64,000 nucleotides of DNA from Anaeramoeba flamelloides (Eukaryota > Metamonada > Anaeramoebidae). The DNA is taken from contig JANTQA010000036.1 in assembly GCA_027625915.1 (NCBI GenBank), positions 6,469,001-6,533,000 on the forward strand. Reading direction: 5' to 3'. Shown here piece by piece: positions 10,303 to 23,068 of the stretch. Below the pieces are notes generated by a model, which ran no database searches, was not told where the DNA came from, and was given only the letters and a program-made list of their open reading frames with translations. The translations under genes were made by a program, and so were the position numbers. The first letter of the stretch is position 1. The number at the start of each line of letters is the position of its first letter.

Positions 10303-13300
10303 ATTCTATGAATTGAATAAAAAGAATTTTATTAAATAAAAACTTACAAGTGTTTTACGATTTAATCTTAATAATATTGAATTGCTTTGTGCCTTTCTAA
10401 TTAATGAACTTAATGAAATGGATTTTAACAATTGATCACTGATTTGAATGTAGGAAGAATTATTAAAATTTTTTTTCATATCCTCTAATTTTTTTTTTTT
10501 TCTTTGTTTCATTTTTTTAATATGATATTGGAAAACTGTTGAATTACTTGATTTTGTTTTGGTTAATAATCCTTTCCGATGATTTACCCCAATAGATAAT
10601 TGTCTTTTATTTTCTTGTTTAATTTTTTTATGTGTTGGTAAAGAAGATAAGGATAGCCGGGAATCTAGATTCCTTCTCCACGTGCCATGATCAAGATAAA
10701 TATTAGTCGCGCTTTTTTTCAATCGATTGGATCTTTTGATTTTTTTTGTTTCTTCTTGATCAAGTTTAAAAGGTACCAATTTAATTTGTTTCTTTAGTTG
10801 GGATGGATGCATAGGAACAATATTGACAGCTTGGCAAATGATTTTTGACCATCTTCTATATGCTCGTTCAAATTCTTCAAAAGTTTCATAATATTCAGGT
10901 TTTGGTTCTTGTGGAATTAATGTACTTCCCCATTTTTCTTCTTCATTTAACCATTGTTTTACACCTTGTTCAAATTTTTTATCACTTTTAATAAAAGGGG
11001 TATATCAATGAAAAGGAGAAAGAATTGATGGGTGAAAAAAACTTTGGTAGTTAGTATATTTTGTTGTTTTTTTTTTTTTTTTTCGTTTTTTCTTAGAATA
11101 AAAACCTCTAACATTGAGGATATTCTTAAATAGTGAAATTCGATTTGTAAAGAGGATATTAGGTCATTCTGAAAAAGTGACTCATTCTTTCAAAATCTTG
11201 AATAAAGTCTGTAAAAAAAAAATTATTTTTGGAATATGTTATTGCTTGGGAAATATTTTTTAAATAAAATGATCGTTTTTTAAAAAATTTCTTTTTACAG
11301 TTTTTTCTACAAGATTTAGAAGAACAAGTCACTTTTTAAGGAATATACAATATATTTATAAAGTTGAATTTCACTTTTTAAGAATATTATTAGTTATTTA
11401 AAGTATAAATTCAAGCCATTCAGAAAATTGAAATTAAAATATGTTTTCTTTTTTTCTTTGTAAATTAAATATTAATAATAGTGTAATTTAGGGTATATTT
11501 TTCTTTTAAAAATAATAGAAATAAAAATAGTTATTTTAGTAATATTTGAAATATAATTATATTATATTTTATTTATTTATTTTGATTTAAATGATATTTC
11601 CTCAAAATACAAAACAAAAAAAAACGCAATTGAAAAGAAAAATCAAATTTGTATCAACCAATACATTGCAGTCATCTTCAAAGTAATTGGATTTTTGGTA
11701 ATGAAAATAAGATAATTGATCTTTAAGAATTGAGAAAAGAATATTTTTTGTAATATTAAAAGTTGGATTTTTTATATAAAACTATTTTAAAAAAGAGTGG
11801 AATTTTTTTAGATTAAGAATGTTAGAATTGAAAAAAAATTACAAGTGTTAGGTTTGAAATAAATTTTGAAAGTTTACTATTGTAAAAAAGTGAAAACTTT
11901 TTTTAAAAAAAGTACTTTTCTTCCCACCCCAGCCTTTACCTCATATTTAAAGGTTGAGTTATCGCCTTTTTAAAATAAAAAAACTTTTAGTTTTTTACAA
12001 GTACTCACTATTTTAAATTAGAAAACTTTTGAAAAAGTTTTAATTCTGACAGAATTTTTCACTTTTTTAAAACTTCTGTATTTTTCTTTGCAAAAAAAAT
12101 ATTTAATTTTTATTTTAAATATGTCCTTAATATAAAAAAGCACTATTTTTTTCTGGTTAATATTTTTCGAAATCTAAGCTTTATAACTAAATTCAATTAA
12201 CCACTGGGATAAAATTTTTTAGAATAAAAACAATCTCAACTTTTGAATATTGAAAATATTTTTTTGAAATTATTGTGCACTTTTTTATTTTTTTTTTGAA
12301 AAATTAGGGTTGAGAAAATTTTAAAATCAAAGAATAAGTTAATATATTAAATTAGAAGATTTTTCCAGAGAGTTTATCTTGTTTAAATAACTTTTTTTTT
12401 AATTTTACCATTTAAAAATAAAAAAACATTTGAAGACCAAATTAGTACCTTTTGTAAAAATAAAATTCCCATAATTTAGAATTTGTTTTAGTAAATGAGT
12501 TAAAATAAGATATTGTATATAAAAATATACATAATTTCAAGTTTGAATTCAATCATTTTGACAAAAAATGTTTTCAAGGAAAGGTTAAATGGAAACTTTA
12601 TTTCTTTTTATTTTTTCATTTTGCTTTTTTAATTTTTTTAATGGAAGGTATTTGATCAGTTTTCCATTTTTAGTGTTTTTTGGTTCGTAGGGACATATTA
12701 TGTTTAATAATCGAATTACAGAGGTTTATTGATTTTATAAAATTCCTACAAAAAGTTTAAAAAATTAATTTTAAAAGTCAGAATGACTGTAAAATCGGAA
12801 AATATTGTATCTTGGGATTAATTAAATTGAAAGTGTATGCTTTTTTTTATAAGGGATAATACAAGACAAAGAAAAACATGTTTACAGGATCTTTAATTTA
12901 AATGAATTTTCCAGATGTGATTTTATTTTCCTTTGAATTAAATGTCATTGATAAAAACAAATAAATATGCTATCAATTTTCCGAGATTTAAAAATCCCAA
13001 TAAAAGTTAAAAAATGAGATTTAGTTGTGTTATACATTTAGATTTAATATTTGAAAGTTCATAATTATTTAAATTTTATGTAAATAAATAATTATATGTT
13101 TTTTTGTCATTAAAGTAATATGTAAATTAAAATGGTTTTTTTCAATAAGAAATAAATGATATTGATTTAAGTTTTACTATCCTAGTCTTCAGTTTCCACC
13201 CGAGCTTCACAAACAATTTATTATTATTTTCGAATAAAATAAAATAAAAATTAATTAAATTTAAAGTTTCTTACTTTTTATTTGATTCTTTGGATATGAA

Positions 13301-16300
13301 ATCATAAAGTAATTTTTCTTGAACGGGAGTAAGAAAGGAAGTTTCCTCAGAATCCCAATGATTTTGGAATCCGCCCCACGACGAATCCCCAAATGAAGAA
13401 GGATCCCTCCTTAAAGAGTGCTTTAAATTAGATTGTGAGGTATTAGATCTTAAAATCAGATCATCTGTACTTTGGTTAGGTATTTGTTTCCGGATATTGA
13501 TAAATGAATTGTCATTGTCATTGTCATTTTCATTTTCATTGTCATTGTCATTATCATTATCTTCTTGATCGGATTCATCTGTAACATCTTCGTCATTACT
13601 CATCTGATCATATCCAGTTATTAAATCTCCAGAAACAAGTTCTCCCTCCTTAAAATTTCAATTTGCAGAAAATAAATATCCCCAAATTAGATAATATTGA
13701 GTATTTAAATTATTGATTTTAAATTTTAATTTAGGTTTGAAAAAAAAAAAAGTATAAAAAAAAAGTTTCTTACTTTCGAATTTACTGATGGCCTATAATA
13801 AGATGATCCAAGGATTTCTGGGAGTCTTAAATATCCTAACCCTTCTTCAATATCCATACCCCATTCTAATGCTCTTTTTTCAAACTGGTTTATTCGGGTT
13901 TTTTTTTTAATTTTTTAGTAATAATTTTAAGAAAAGTTGATAAAAAAAAAATGATATAGATTTTTATTATTTAATGGAATAAAGTTGAATATTGAGAATA
14001 TTGCTCTCAACATTGTGAATTAACACTTTTTTGTTTGTTTGTTTTTTTTTTTGAGGTATCGCATGCTAAACTACAAGACTGGTAATATTTTTTGAAAAAA
14101 AAAATCGCTAAATTTTATATTTTTGAAATACACTCAGATAATAAACATTATTATACCTAACAATTTTGAAAAGGGTTTACTACTTTATCAGATAGATATT
14201 AATGGGAATTGCAAAAAAAATGAAAATTTTCAGTAATATTTTTTTCATTTTTAATTGCAAAATTTTTGAATTTTTTATTTGACTTAGTAGAGAGATTATT
14301 TTAATATATTTATATAATAGTCGAAAAAGAAATCATATTTTTTTCAATTTAAAAATACAATAAAATATTTCTTTCAAAAGATATCGCTAAATTAAATTGA
14401 AAAAATGATTTTTTTTCTGTTTTTGGAATATTTTTTATCATTTATATTTTTTTCCATGTTAAAGTTTTTATATATATTCCCGTGTTTTTATCTGCAAATT
14501 GTTTTAACATTTATTCTTTTTTCATACTTAATGTTCAATCAAAAGTTCATTCATTGTAATTTATTTCAATAAAAAAATACCCTAAAAATAGGTGTTTTTT
14601 TCAAAATTCGAAATTTTGAAAAAAGGGGTATTTGAATCTTAATTTGTTCAATAGCTATCTATTTTTTAATTACATAAAATTATCATAACTTTTGGAAAAA
14701 TAATTTATAAAAGAAATATAACTGAGATACAATGTGTAGTTTTGGCTAACTTTAATTTTCGGAATTTATTTTTTCCTTGTAGTGAGATACTCACTTAAAT
14801 TTATTGGAAAACAAAACCAATTTTTATCACATCTTGAAAATGAAAAATGAATTAAAAAAATCAGAGTACTATCATAAAAGCTGACTTTTAAATGCTAATT
14901 TTCAGAAATGTATTAGTGTTTTTTCAAATTTGTTACATTTATCTCATTTTTGAAAAGTTCAAAATTCAACATATTTTCCAAATAATTTTCTTTTAAAGAA
15001 GAAAGAAATATTATTGACTGTGAAGGAAGTGTATATAAAAATATACTTGAAAATAAAACCGCTGAGTTTTACAAATAACTTTTTCTAAAGTTTTTACTTC
15101 AGGGATTATCTTCACCCTAGATTTTTCAAAAATTAAAGGATGTCAAATTGAAAGTAAAAAATGATTATTGTTCTGCATTGTTCAAATGTCTCTAAAAAAT
15201 ATATTATACATATTATTGAATTAAACAGCAAATTATTAGAATTTTTTACTTGGTAGTACAATTAATAATCTCAGATTTTTGAATTTTTTTTATTTATTTA
15301 TTTTTCCAAATCTCAAGATAGAAACCCAAAATAATACTATTCCAGTATTTAATAATTAATATTAATAACACCCAAAAGTAACCTTTATTTTTTAATATTT
15401 AAATTCCAAAATCTACTCAATAATTATTAGCCTAAAAACCCAAAGACTGGTTAGTTTTGTTTCCTTTTTACCGAGTTAGTTGTATTATCAATTTATTTAC
15501 AATTTGTGAAAATTTGTAAAAATAATCTCTTCGGTTAATTATTTAATTTTTTAAAAAAATCAAATTTTTTTTTCTAAATAAAAATTTAGCATTTCTAAAT
15601 AAAAATTTAGGAATTTTCTAAATAAAAATTTAGGAATTAGGGAAGTGCCGTAGAGTGCCTAGGTTTTTTTTAATTTTAGAAATTAAAACGAAAATTAAAT
15701 TTTCTTTTTCTTTTTCTTTCTAAAATTAAAAAAAACCTAACTGCAAACAAGAGTAATTAAAAACTCCTCTCTTAAGCATAAAAAAAAAAAAAAAAAAATC
15801 AAATTTTTTTAATAACTCTTCTATATTTAAAGACAAATTTAAGAAAGATATTTTTCAAAATTGAAGTCTTTAGACTGATGACTCAACCTTTAAACTTGCA
15901 TCAAAATATAATTGTTTTTTGAAATTGTTGAAATTTTTTACAAATACAAGGATCATTTTTAATTGATGGGATCGACTTTTAGTATTACTATTTTACTAAT
16001 CAAATTTTTAGAGTCATTTGAACCGTGTAGTACTAATATGATTTACATTTAATAAAAACACACTTGAAATTTTAGACTTGTCCATCGTAGACTTTAATCC
16101 CTTACTTTCAAAAAATAAAAAATAAAATTAAAAAAATATAATTTATCAATGCATTCTACTTTTCATAATAATTTTTTCATTTTGTTTTACAAAAAAATCA
16201 TCAAATCATGAAGTTAAAAATGCTCTGGTAATATTTTTTTAAACCTGCAAAAATCAACAGAAAATATAAAAAAAAATATGTTTTGAAATAGTAGTATGAG

Positions 16301-19200
16301 TATGTAAAAAAAAACAATAAAAATAAGACATCCATTTTGCATATATGTTTTTGAGAGAAATTAAAAAAAAAAAAAACTAATTCTATTTTTTAGAAACGAT
16401 TGCGAAAATTATGATTTATTCAATCAAATGGTTTAACACAAAATTATGATTTAAAAGATAAGTATAAGTCGAAAGAATTAAAACCAAGAAAAAATACTAA
16501 AGAACTTTTATGTTTTTTTTTTAATTAGTTGGTTTCACATTTTTTTCTCCAAAAAAAGAGTGCTAATTTTTTTTTTATCATTTTTTTATAAATATTTGAA
16601 TCAACATATTTTGAAATAAATCTAATAGGTTATCGATTCAATCAGTATAAATATTTCGTTTACTGTTGAGAGAAAAATGTTTGCCAGAGAAAAATATTTG
16701 GACACCAATTTTAATTGGGAACCTTACTGAAAATTGATTTTTAATTTCTTTCGTTTGTGAAATAACCAAAGAAAATAATCAATAATCTACTTATTAGAAT
16801 AACGATTAATGTAATTCTACTTTTTTCACAACCTTATCTCTTATAATCTAAATCAAGTTTAAAAATTACCATTTTCAGAATTAATAGTAAACTTTACTAC
16901 AACTAGGATTTTTGTTAAAATAGCATGATCTACTTTAGTTATCAACTATTCAAATGAGTATTCTACACAAAACACATGTTAATGAACTTGTAACACATTT
17001 AAACCTGGGTTTATATAAAATTCACCTTGTTATCAATAGGATTTGATTTTCAATTTTACTAATGTTCCCAATTAAAAATGGTGTCCAACCATTTTTCTGT
17101 ATCCAACATTTTTCTCTCATCAGTTAATTAGATATTATTGGCTTACGAATAGAACCACTAGCAAAGAGAAATTTTTTTGAAATTTAAAAAAAAATTCCCT
17201 CACTTTTTTGGAAATACCTTAAAAACAAAATAAACATTCTTTTTTTCAAAAAAAAATTAAATTAATTCTTCAATATCAGATCGTAATCCCTTTAACCAAG
17301 ATAAATAGTTGGGGTTTGTGTACAATTGTATTTTATTTGGTGCCCACGTACTTAAAAGATGAAATAAATTCACTTCATTTTCTTTTTGTTTTTATTTTTT
17401 TAATCTTTCGAGACTCTTTTGTTTTGGCATAGATCTTTGTTCAAGAGTAAAAGTATGAAAAAATGTTTTCAAAAATAAAAACTTTTGGAATTGGAAGCAT
17501 TGAGATCTGATTTGATAATCTGGGTTTTTAAAAATGAACAATTTGAAGATAATTTTTATATTTTCTGCTCTTTCAAAAAGATCTGATCGAGTAGGCGAAA
17601 TCCTTTTCGGTAGATATTTGAAAAATATCAGACGAAAGCCTACGTACTTGAAATGTTCCAGTTCAGTATATTTGTGATCTTGAAAGTAAAACTAGATATG
17701 GTATTACTGGTATTTGAATTATAAAAGGGAAAAATTTCCACTTCATTTTCATTTTTCTTTTTCAAATAGAGTTTTTAAAATTACAACCTACTTCTTTGAG
17801 TACTCTATTTAAAAAAGAAAAATATGGAAAAGGAAGTGAAAATTTTGTTCCATTTAGAATTCAAATAACAGTAGTAAATTTTTCAATTTGAATTTGGTTA
17901 TCTCTTTTAGATTATCAGAAACTACTTTTAAAAGGTTAAAAGAGAAGCGAGGTCTTGTCTTTATCATGGGAATTTTAAAAATGGGTAACATACCCAAAGA
18001 AAAAGATACTATTATTTTCCCATTAAAAAATGAAAATTTTTAGTATAAATTCTCAAATATTTTTCGATGAATAATTTGAAGTAAAACCACAGATCTTTTT
18101 AATATGGCTTAGAAATGATATTTTGAAACAATAAACTAAACTTCCTTAGTTAACTCGAAGACAAGATTTTTACTCGGCAAAATTGATTGTAACAGTAATA
18201 AATAACATTCATTTTGGAAACTGAAATAAAAATTTTCATTTATTGATTGGAAAATAACGTATCTGTAATGAATTTTTTCGTATTAAACCCTATTTGCAGT
18301 AAATATCATAATTTGCTCATTTCAAAGATTTTTGAATTAATGGTTTCCTTGAATTGGACAGTTTCTTGGAATTTCAACAAAGGCGCTGAAAAATGAAAAA
18401 AAGAATTAATTCTGTGAATGAAAAATAAAAAAAATAAATTATTTACTTCTCTGTAATCTGAAAAAGAATCAGGATCAGGGAAAGGTGGTAATTTTTCAAC
18501 TGGAAAGGGTGAATATTCTTTGAATTTATTTTCATTGGAAGTGTCTTTTTTACGCTTGATCTTCTTTGAAAAGAAATTTTTGTTTTTGTTTAGAGGCAAA
18601 TAATATTTGTCATAATATTCACCTTTGCTCCCGAGATAAAAAGGGTATTGGATTGTTTGAGATCTTTCTCTCGGACTTGCTGGTACGATTTGTGGGGAAA
18701 TTGGTGCTCCAATATAAGACCCGTCTGTTCAAGATTAGAAAATTTGTTGAATGAGTTGGAAATGAATGGGAGACAGCAATTAAAAAAAAAATTGTTTTTT
18801 GTTTTGTTGACAAAAAAAGAAAAGATTTTTTTTTTTTTTGTTTTTTTTTTTTTTGGGTAAAAAGGAAGGATTTTTTTGAGGTGGTGTTAAAACAAATTTA
18901 AACAGAAAGTTGTGCTTTTCAAAATCGGTTTTGTTTAAAATTTTGAGAAAGATTAAAAAAAAACAATGAACAAATAAAAAAAACTTTACTAATTCCCTTG
19001 TAATCTTTGAATTTGGGTTTCTTTGTATAAGACCGTTGGTTTGTTTGCTGGAGTTTTTTCAAAAGATAGGGTTGCCGAAGAAAAATATCTGTTTCATCTT
19101 TTTCGATTTGTAAAATTTCAGAATCCTTTGTTTTCTTGTTGGTGACGGAAAGTTTGTTTCTACTTTTAACTTTTCTGAGAGTTTTTTTTCTCCAAGCCAT
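9140..19200 (-). CDS. Seven-exon uncharacterised basic protein (784 aa)
   Basis: Exons from the 5' end are 19200-18990, 18724-18447, 13884-13774, 13648-13275, 10984-10348, 9945-9208 and 9145-9140. All intron phases agree (1, 0, 0, 2, 0, 0), giving 785 codons including the stop. Donors are mostly GTAAGT, GTAAGA or GTAAA. The 10985-13274 intron has a perfect TACTAAC at 11050-11056. The start is ATG GCT TGG. The protein is Lys/Arg-rich, with a proline-rich stretch (VEKLPPFPDPDSFSDYREFE), a related segment later (PEYYETFEEFERAYRRW), an Asp/Asn/Glu tract in exon 4 and a helical C-terminal domain of about 240 residues. I recognise no family, so no function is given. Two introns of 2.3 and 4.6 kb are full of repeats; the other four are about 60-400 bp. 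Least certain are the AAG acceptor of exon 4, which could lie 6 bp later, and the six-base last exon (AAT TAA). Confidence 0.8.
11118..11400. mobile_element. Imperfect inverted-repeat element inside an intron
   Basis: The left arm (AATAGTGAAATTCGATTTG, then AAAGTGACT...TCTTTCAAAATCTTGAA) is inverted on the right (CAAGATTTAGAAGAACAAGTC, then AAAGTTGAATTTCACTTTTT). Size and layout fit a MITE (nonautonomous DNA transposon). It lies in the 2.3-kb intron of the seven-exon gene. Only one copy was noticed. Confidence 0.5.
14098..14775 (+). repeat. Dispersed repeat R1, copy B
   Basis: This is the partner of 283-957, in the same orientation, with differences spread along it. It lies within the 4.6-kb intron of the seven-exon minus-strand gene, so it contributes to intron length. 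Confidence 0.75.
15572..15778 (+). mobile_element. Modular palindrome element, locus 3, with triplicated left end
   Basis: Three tandem copies of a CTAAATAAAAATTTAGGAATT-like unit (15574-15637; the first is slightly changed) precede GGGAAGTGCCGTAGAGTGCC. An A/T module with TTTTAGAAATTAAAACG follows, then AACCTAACTGCAAACAAGAG and a degraded terminal hairpin. The left-end unit occurs once at 49268-49290, so it was amplified here. It lies in the 4.6-kb intron. Confidence 0.7.
16540..17290 (+). repeat. Dispersed repeat R4, copy interrupted by a MITE
   Basis: The flanks 16540-16662 and 17124-17290 together match the continuous sequence 28610-28920. Shared landmarks are TTTTCTCCAAAAAA, ATATTTTGAAATAAAT, CAGTAT-AATATTTC, then CGAATAGA-C-ACTA and GAAATACCTTA. 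The middle is an inserted 461-bp palindromic element. It lies in the 4.6-kb intron. Confidence 0.7.
16663..17123. mobile_element. MITE with about 60-bp terminal inverted repeats
   Basis: The left end CTGTTGAGAGAAAAATGTT and the right end, read in reverse complement, CTGATGAGAGAAAAATGTT continue into shared GGACACCA...TTTTAATTGGGAAC, roughly 85% alike over about 60 bp. Flanks are TTTA on the left and TTAA on the right, consistent with a TA or TTA target duplication. The interior has no coding frame. The uninterrupted target is preserved at 28610-28920. Confidence 0.8.
17705..17873. mobile_element. Small MITE family (TACTGGTATTTGAA ends), copy 1
   Basis: A 169-bp palindromic element runs from TACTGGTATTTGAATTATAA to ...AGAATTCAAATAACAGTA, with inner arms TTCCACTTCATTTTCATTTT and GGAAAAGGAAGTGAAAATTT. 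Related copies are 27527-27692 and 44003-44171. Confidence 0.75.
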
Positions 19201-19779
19201 TTTACTCAAATTAATGAAAGGCCTGTAAATCGAAGTTAAAATAAAAATGAAAAATGATTTTTTAAAAGTTCAGAAATTTAGGATTTTTTTCACAAACTCT
19301 ATTTTTTCATTAGAAATACTTGTAGAGTTCAAATAACTGTTTTTAATTCTGCTGATCAAAAAAGTGTAGTAATATTTATTCTGATAGAAACTATTTTTCC
19401 CGTTAATACTTCAATTAAAATCCTGAAGTCTAAAAATCCGGCTTTGTAATGTGGTGTTAGAGTTTGGTGTTTTAAGTATTATATTGGCACATGAGTTTAA
19501 AAATTCTAATTTGTTATCAAACAAATCGAACAGAATGTCAATTTCGGCTTTCAAACAAGGTGTACGAGTTCTTTGGATCAGTTTAATATTTTAGTTCAAC
19601 AATAAATTTGAGGAGTATTACTTCTAAATGTTTTTGGTCCTCTGATTTTTTTTTTTTTTGATATATTTTGCTTTTAATATAGCAATTCGTTTTAAAAATA
19701 ACTTTAATTATTATTTTTAGGATATTATGACAGGTTCAAAAATGTTATCTACTAACAAAAATGGCGATTAATTACTGGT

Positions 19780-20660
19780 TTAAGGGACTGGTAACTATTA
19801 TTTTTTTTAATCTCAAATGTTAATAGAGTAATATTTTACACAAAGATACAATTAAACCTGGATAATAAAAATTCATTTATCAACTTTAGAGAGATGATTT
19901 ATCATTTTTTAATAGATTTTCATTTTTCCCAATTAAGTTTCCCATTAATAAGATATTATTCCTTTTTTGTTGGGATTTTTGGATCAAATAAGAAAATTTA
20001 AAAATATTTTTTTTTTAAGAAATATCACTTTCAATTGTTATGATTTGTCCAAGAGTTTTTGTGTCTGTGTGAATGAATAACATTGAACCATAAATCTTAT
20101 TTTATTAAAACAAGAAAAATAAATTATATATTGAATCCTAGAAGATTCAGTAAAAAATTAATCTTTTATCGTAATTATTAACAAATTCTTGAACTTTCTT
20201 GAAATTCAAAAGATTAGATAATATTTTTTTTTCAAATGCGTTGAGTATAAAAAAGAACTTTTATTATTTAAGAAGTTATTTGAAAAAATTTCTTAATTTT
20301 TTTTTTATTATAATTATTTATTATAATTAATTTTATTTGTTTGCAAATATGTTATTAAAATGAGAAAGATGAATAAAGTCTATTCCGACACTTTTAATTT
20401 TTTGGTTATTACTAGCTCAATGGAATAATTAAATTTGGCTTATTAATTACTTATTCAAAATGATCAAATTAAGATACATTTCTTTCATTTAAAAATTGAA
20501 TTTTCCAGGTTTTATAAATGTGTAATGGGAGAATTTTTAATTTTTTTTGTTGGGTTTGTTTTTCTCATATTTATTTTTTCAAATATTGAAAAAATTAATT
20601 TGAACTGTTCTTTGGATAAATAAATATCATTTTTTTTTAAATAATTATTTTTTTTTTGAT
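19780..20660 (+). repeat. Dispersed repeat R2, copy A
   Basis: It matches about 37545-38410 in the same orientation. Shared landmarks are CATTTTTCCCAATTAA, TTTTTGGATCAAAT, AATAACATTGAA, ATATTGAATCCT, AAAAGATTA-TAATATTTTTT and TTGAATTTTCCAGG. Noncoding; ends not sharply defined. Confidence 0.7.
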
Positions 20661-23068
20661 TATGTGGATTTTTTAAGTTGAGTATTTTAGAAATTTTATG
20701 GTTTTTTTTTAAAAGTAACTTTTTTTTACACTTATTTCATGAAAATTTTTATTCCTTTCTTCTTTCAAAGGAAAAAAAGTAATTTTTTCGAAATATTTTG
20801 CAAATATGTTGAATTTTGAACTCTTTCCAAGAAAAAGAATAATGGAACAAACTTTTAAAATCAATAATTTGTTTCTGAAAATATCTTTAAAAGTTATTTT
20901 GGTCTTATATTACTCATATTTTTGCTTCATTTTTCAAATTTATAAAGCTTTATTTTTTTTTTTTTGGAATTGGCTATCAAATTTAGTTGAAGTTTTTTTG
21001 GTTTACTAAAACCTTAAAGTTTTTACTTCTACATTATTTGAGTATTCAAGTTTGTTGTAACCTAAAGTAAGTAATATTGTGGATCTCTATTGGTAAATTT
21101 ATACTCAAAAATGTACTAATAAATTCTTCGAAAATTATGTATTAGATTTTTTACTAATAGCCATAATTTAAATATAAAATTTATGAATTTATTATTATTG
21201 TCCACGTCTAAATCATAAAATCAAATTATCTGGTTGAAATAACAATGGGTTAATATTAAGAACTCTCAAAAGTAGGGATTTTTTCTATTTTTTGTTTTAT
21301 TGGTCAATAACTTGAAAAAATATATTGAAAATATTTAGTTTGATACAATAGATCTCTGAAATTAACATCTGATGACTAGTAATAAATTTTATTTATTATA
21401 TAATATTCACTCTATTATACACACTAATTCCTGATACTATTGTATTTATTGTTATCGATAGTACTAAGATTTTTAAAAATTTCTCGTAATAAAAAAATGA
21501 ATTTTATGGGTAAATAACATTTTTAAATTTCTTTACAAATTAATTGTCATTTAATTCAGTTTTAAGATATAAAATATTTTTTTAAAAATGGGCAAACCTT
21601 TCAAATCATCAAGACTATTGAATTTGATTGTTAATAAGATAATTACTTATTGGTAATTGTCCTATCATTTTATAGATTTTTTCATTTTTTATTTTTTTTA
21701 TTTATAGATATTGAACAGTTGGAAAATGAAAAAGTAAGATAAGAAGAAAATAATTGGAAAAGTATCTAACAGTATAAAAATGGAAACAATTTAAGTTTGA
21801 ATTCAAATAAGCTAGATATAGGAATTTTGAAAGACCATTATTGGATTGGTTTATTAAAAAAGAAAAGAGAAAATAAAGAAAAAAAAAATTCCAACAAAAT
21901 ACCCAGATGAATTATGGTTTTATATTGAAAATGAGACTTGTAAGAACAAAAGTCTGAGGTGTAAAACGTTATCAATAAAATTTAAAGAACTTATTTTCAA
22001 TTCATCTGGTTCAACTATTTTTATTGATTTTAGAATTTTTATTTTTTACAATTTACAAAACAAGATTTTTTATTTCAAATAAAAGTCGATATCAATTTTT
22101 AATATATTTAATTTTAATTTTTATTGTTTATTTTTAATGGGTTTTTAATATTCAGTTGTTTTTTTTTTTGTGTGTGTTTTAGAGAGTTTCTTATATTATA
22201 GAATGAGGCTACAAATAATTAGATTTAATTATGTTTAATTCTTGAAATTTTCCAGTAACCTTTTTGTTGAAAAATCGTTTATTTTATGAGATAACAAATA
22301 ACTAATGTTATTAAAAATGTATATCCTCATTTGATAAATATAAAATATTGAAAAAAAAAATTACCAATATTAAATATTGTGTTTCAATGTTTTTTGATTG
22401 ATTCGCAAGAATAAAGTAAACTTAAATGAAGTGACATGGGCTTTGCCAATTTCAAAAGAATCTGCTAAACTATTGATTTAGCTCAATTCTTTTATACATT
22501 AGAAATAATCCCAGAAAAACGACATAAATACTTCGAAATTGTAAATATTAGACTTTTTTCCAACACACCCAAAACCATAAAAATTGATATTTAAGTGGTC
22601 TAAGTACTTTTTTTTTTTTTTCTTTTCAATTTATTTTGATCAGGATGGGGGCTTTTGAGTGTTTCAAAATCTTTTTTAAAAAATTGATATCTACAATACT
22701 ATTGGTAATGTGGTTTTAAAAATCAGTAAAATTTAGATTAATTGGAAAAAAGGTCTATGTATAAAACCCCCCCTTACCAGATTTAACGCTTTTTTGTGAA
22801 AAAAATTGTTTTAAAAAGGATCTTTAATTAAATTCTTAGCAAAAAATACCCCTTAAAAATACTTTTTCGAATAAAATTACTCAAAAGTGGGTGAAATAAT
22901 TAGATAATCATATTCCAAAAGATATCTTTATTTATTAATCTAAAAAAAAAATATTTTTATACTTCTTTTTCTCTTTTTGGGTATATTCATATGGATAGGA
23001 TCAATATATTCGGGTGTAGAACAAAAAATAAAAACCAAAAAACTTCAAAAAAAAAAAAAAAGAAAATA

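Noticed and set aside
18306-18450. Read-through of exon 2 of the seven-exon gene to the stop at 18306
   Set aside because: The extension runs through a T-rich stretch ending in an acceptor-like TTTTTCAG. Splicing 18446 to that acceptor gives a stop within three codons, whereas joining to 13884 continues a protein-like frame. It could still be an alternative end.
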